The position numbers and the translations under genes are program-made. This document shows, in pieces, positions 62,667 to 64,000 of a DNA stretch of 64,000 nt. The stretch's first letter is position 1; each line of letters begins with the position of its first letter. The notes under the pieces were generated by a model. That model saw only the letters and a program-made list of their open reading frames with translations. It ran no database searches and had not been told where the DNA came from. Origin of the DNA: Varroa destructor (Eukaryota > Arthropoda > Arachnida > Mesostigmata > Varroidae); contig NW_019211456.1 in the NCBI RefSeq assembly GCF_002443255.2, forward strand, positions 26,657,341-26,721,340, read 5' to 3'.

Positions 62667-64000
62667 AAAAAAGTTTACTCAACCCCCTCGCAGGGAAAAT
62701 TAGGGATAACCTAATTTTCAATTCATTCCTATTCGATACAACGCCGCTGTACTCTTAGCCCTTGTTCACACTTCTTTTAGTTGTCAAATGCCGGTTTGAT
62801 TAGATGAGAATTGCCCAAAGTAAGCTTCTTGCCACGCGCAACAACAATCTCATTTGAAAGTGAGCTTCAAGTATCTGTTTTGTTTACTCTTTTCCTATTG
62901 CTTAAACTTCTAAGTCCAGTTGGCTCACTGTGCCGCCAGCTCTTTAATCGTCAATCTGTTGTTCTCCTGTCCTAACGTCGGATTGCGAAAAACAAGTTCG
63001 CCTAGAGCCTATAACTTTTCTGATTACATCATCTGGCTGTCTTGGTTGTACTGGCGAAAAGTATTTCGACGGACGCCAAACGCCCCCGTGTGCGTTCGCA
63101 GGGCCACGGTCTACAACATGATAGTAATATAAAAGCAGAGATTGTCCATGGGCACCTGTCGCCAACCGTTGGTTGGTCAACTTTAAAATCCGGCGCCTTA
63201 TCGTTCGAACGTCGTCCACGAAGACGAAAGTCACCTAAAGAAAAGAATGAAGATAAACGAGCTGTCTAAGTCGGTCGGCTGAAAATAGCAGGATATCAAA
63301 TGAGACAACGGGACGTTTAAGAGCCATACAATGGCAGTAATTTGAACAACACGAAGCCTCTCTGGATTCTAAAACCGCAGCCCATAGCTTCGCAGTCTTT
63401 ACAAACTCATTTTTATTTATTTTTTTTTTTATATATCACTGTAAATCCCTCCATCATCCTAGGCGTTCATGCTTCGTGGCGATATCTTTTATCGATAACT
63501 GTCTGTATATTCGAAAAATGAAATGTACGCATAGATACCCTGTACGTTCTCTTGCAAAGACCAAAGCCGCGGCAAGCAACTTTCGAAAGAAGGCTGTTCC
63601 TGCTTCTGTGGACTTGCAAACATTGTCTTCTGGCTGGCTAGTAGTATCATAATAATTAGGTGAATGTTCAGGATTACATGTGTGCGATAATAGGTATAAA
63701 CTGTTCAAACATTGGTCGAGCATCAGTTAGAAATCGACCAAATAAATGATGTCATGATAAACAAAATCGATGCACTGACATTTTTCCAGGCAGCTGCATA
63801 GCCATACCGTATTCAGTGCAGTTACGGGTCTATACTAGTTTACTACAGTGATCATTATCTGCCATACTTTTTCCCCAAAATCGGAATAATCTCGAAAATA
63901 ATTGCAGACAGTTTTACTGTGTCTTGTTTATTTTTATTCTAGGTTAGAGTAATGAGTGCTGATGTACGCATGACCGTACCGGCTCGCAGCAGAGTACCAA

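Larger units (their letters stand above)
58568..64000. other. Unassigned AT-rich DNA to window end
   Basis: Chance-level frames only. A somewhat GC-richer patch at about 62920-63270 is open on both strands without motifs. There is a T-rich run near 63420-63432. Confidence 0.5.

Noticed and set aside
1..64000. Bacterial, phage or plasmid features (operons, Shine-Dalgarno sites, CRISPR arrays, insertion sequences, att sites).
   Set aside because: None is visible; coding density and repeats are eukaryotic in style.
1..64000. rRNA genes, or telomeric TTAGG-type arrays.
   Set aside because: No recognisable rRNA core sequence and no tandem TTAGG array anywhere in the window.

Overview
This window looks like AT-rich, gene-poor nuclear DNA from a eukaryote, most likely an invertebrate. 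I see no operons, no dense runs of open frames, no Shine-Dalgarno-led genes, no rRNA and no CRISPR array. What I do see is low coding density, short AT and poly-A/T microsatellites, splice-like motifs and dispersed tRNA-derived SINE-like repeats. CpG is not visibly depleted, which fits an arthropod better than a vertebrate. That is only an impression; I cannot name the species. A mite or other arachnid is possible but unproven.

Only one protein-coding frame clearly exceeds chance: the minus-strand frame at 4322-5155. It encodes a 277-residue single-pass (type II-like) membrane protein that I do not recognise. In random DNA of about 40% GC (my estimate), stops occur in roughly 6% of codons. 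A window of this size should then give well over a hundred open stretches of 60 codons or more, and a longest stretch near 140 codons. Nearly all other open frames here, including those of 100-150 codons, are therefore at noise level. I list as low-confidence exon candidates only those backed by a splice-site motif at a boundary, coding-looking codon choice, or a recognisable motif.

Layout. 1-4.3 kb: unassigned DNA with one SINE-like copy and a GC-rich dyad resembling part of a CTCF site. 4.3-5.2 kb: the membrane-protein gene, minus strand. 5.2-16 kb: mostly unassigned, with SINE-like copies near 7.2 and 10.9 kb and a weak P450-like N-terminal fragment near 9.4 kb. 16-17.7 kb: two plus-strand candidate exons ending at good donor motifs, with a SINE copy between them. 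20.5-21 kb and 28.0-28.8 kb: GC-richer blocks that could be promoter or first-exon regions. 23.6-23.9 kb: a decayed stretch resembling LINE reverse transcriptase. 37-43 kb: several short coding-looking frames, mainly on the minus strand, possibly exons of one or more genes. 45.7-46.7 kb: another GC-rich block, ending in a SINE-like copy. 58.4-58.6 kb: two tRNA-like modules head to tail.

The most distinctive structures outside genes are near-perfect hairpins with short loops: 25130-25176 (19 bp), 47141-47192 (20 bp, one mismatch), 35542-35573 (13 bp), 16290-16310 (9 bp with a 3-nt loop) and the composite one at 34199-34270. There are also several short direct duplications with a period of 18-20 bp. 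Both could be traces of replication template switching, though some hairpins could be small-RNA precursors. I found no convincing new multi-gene system.
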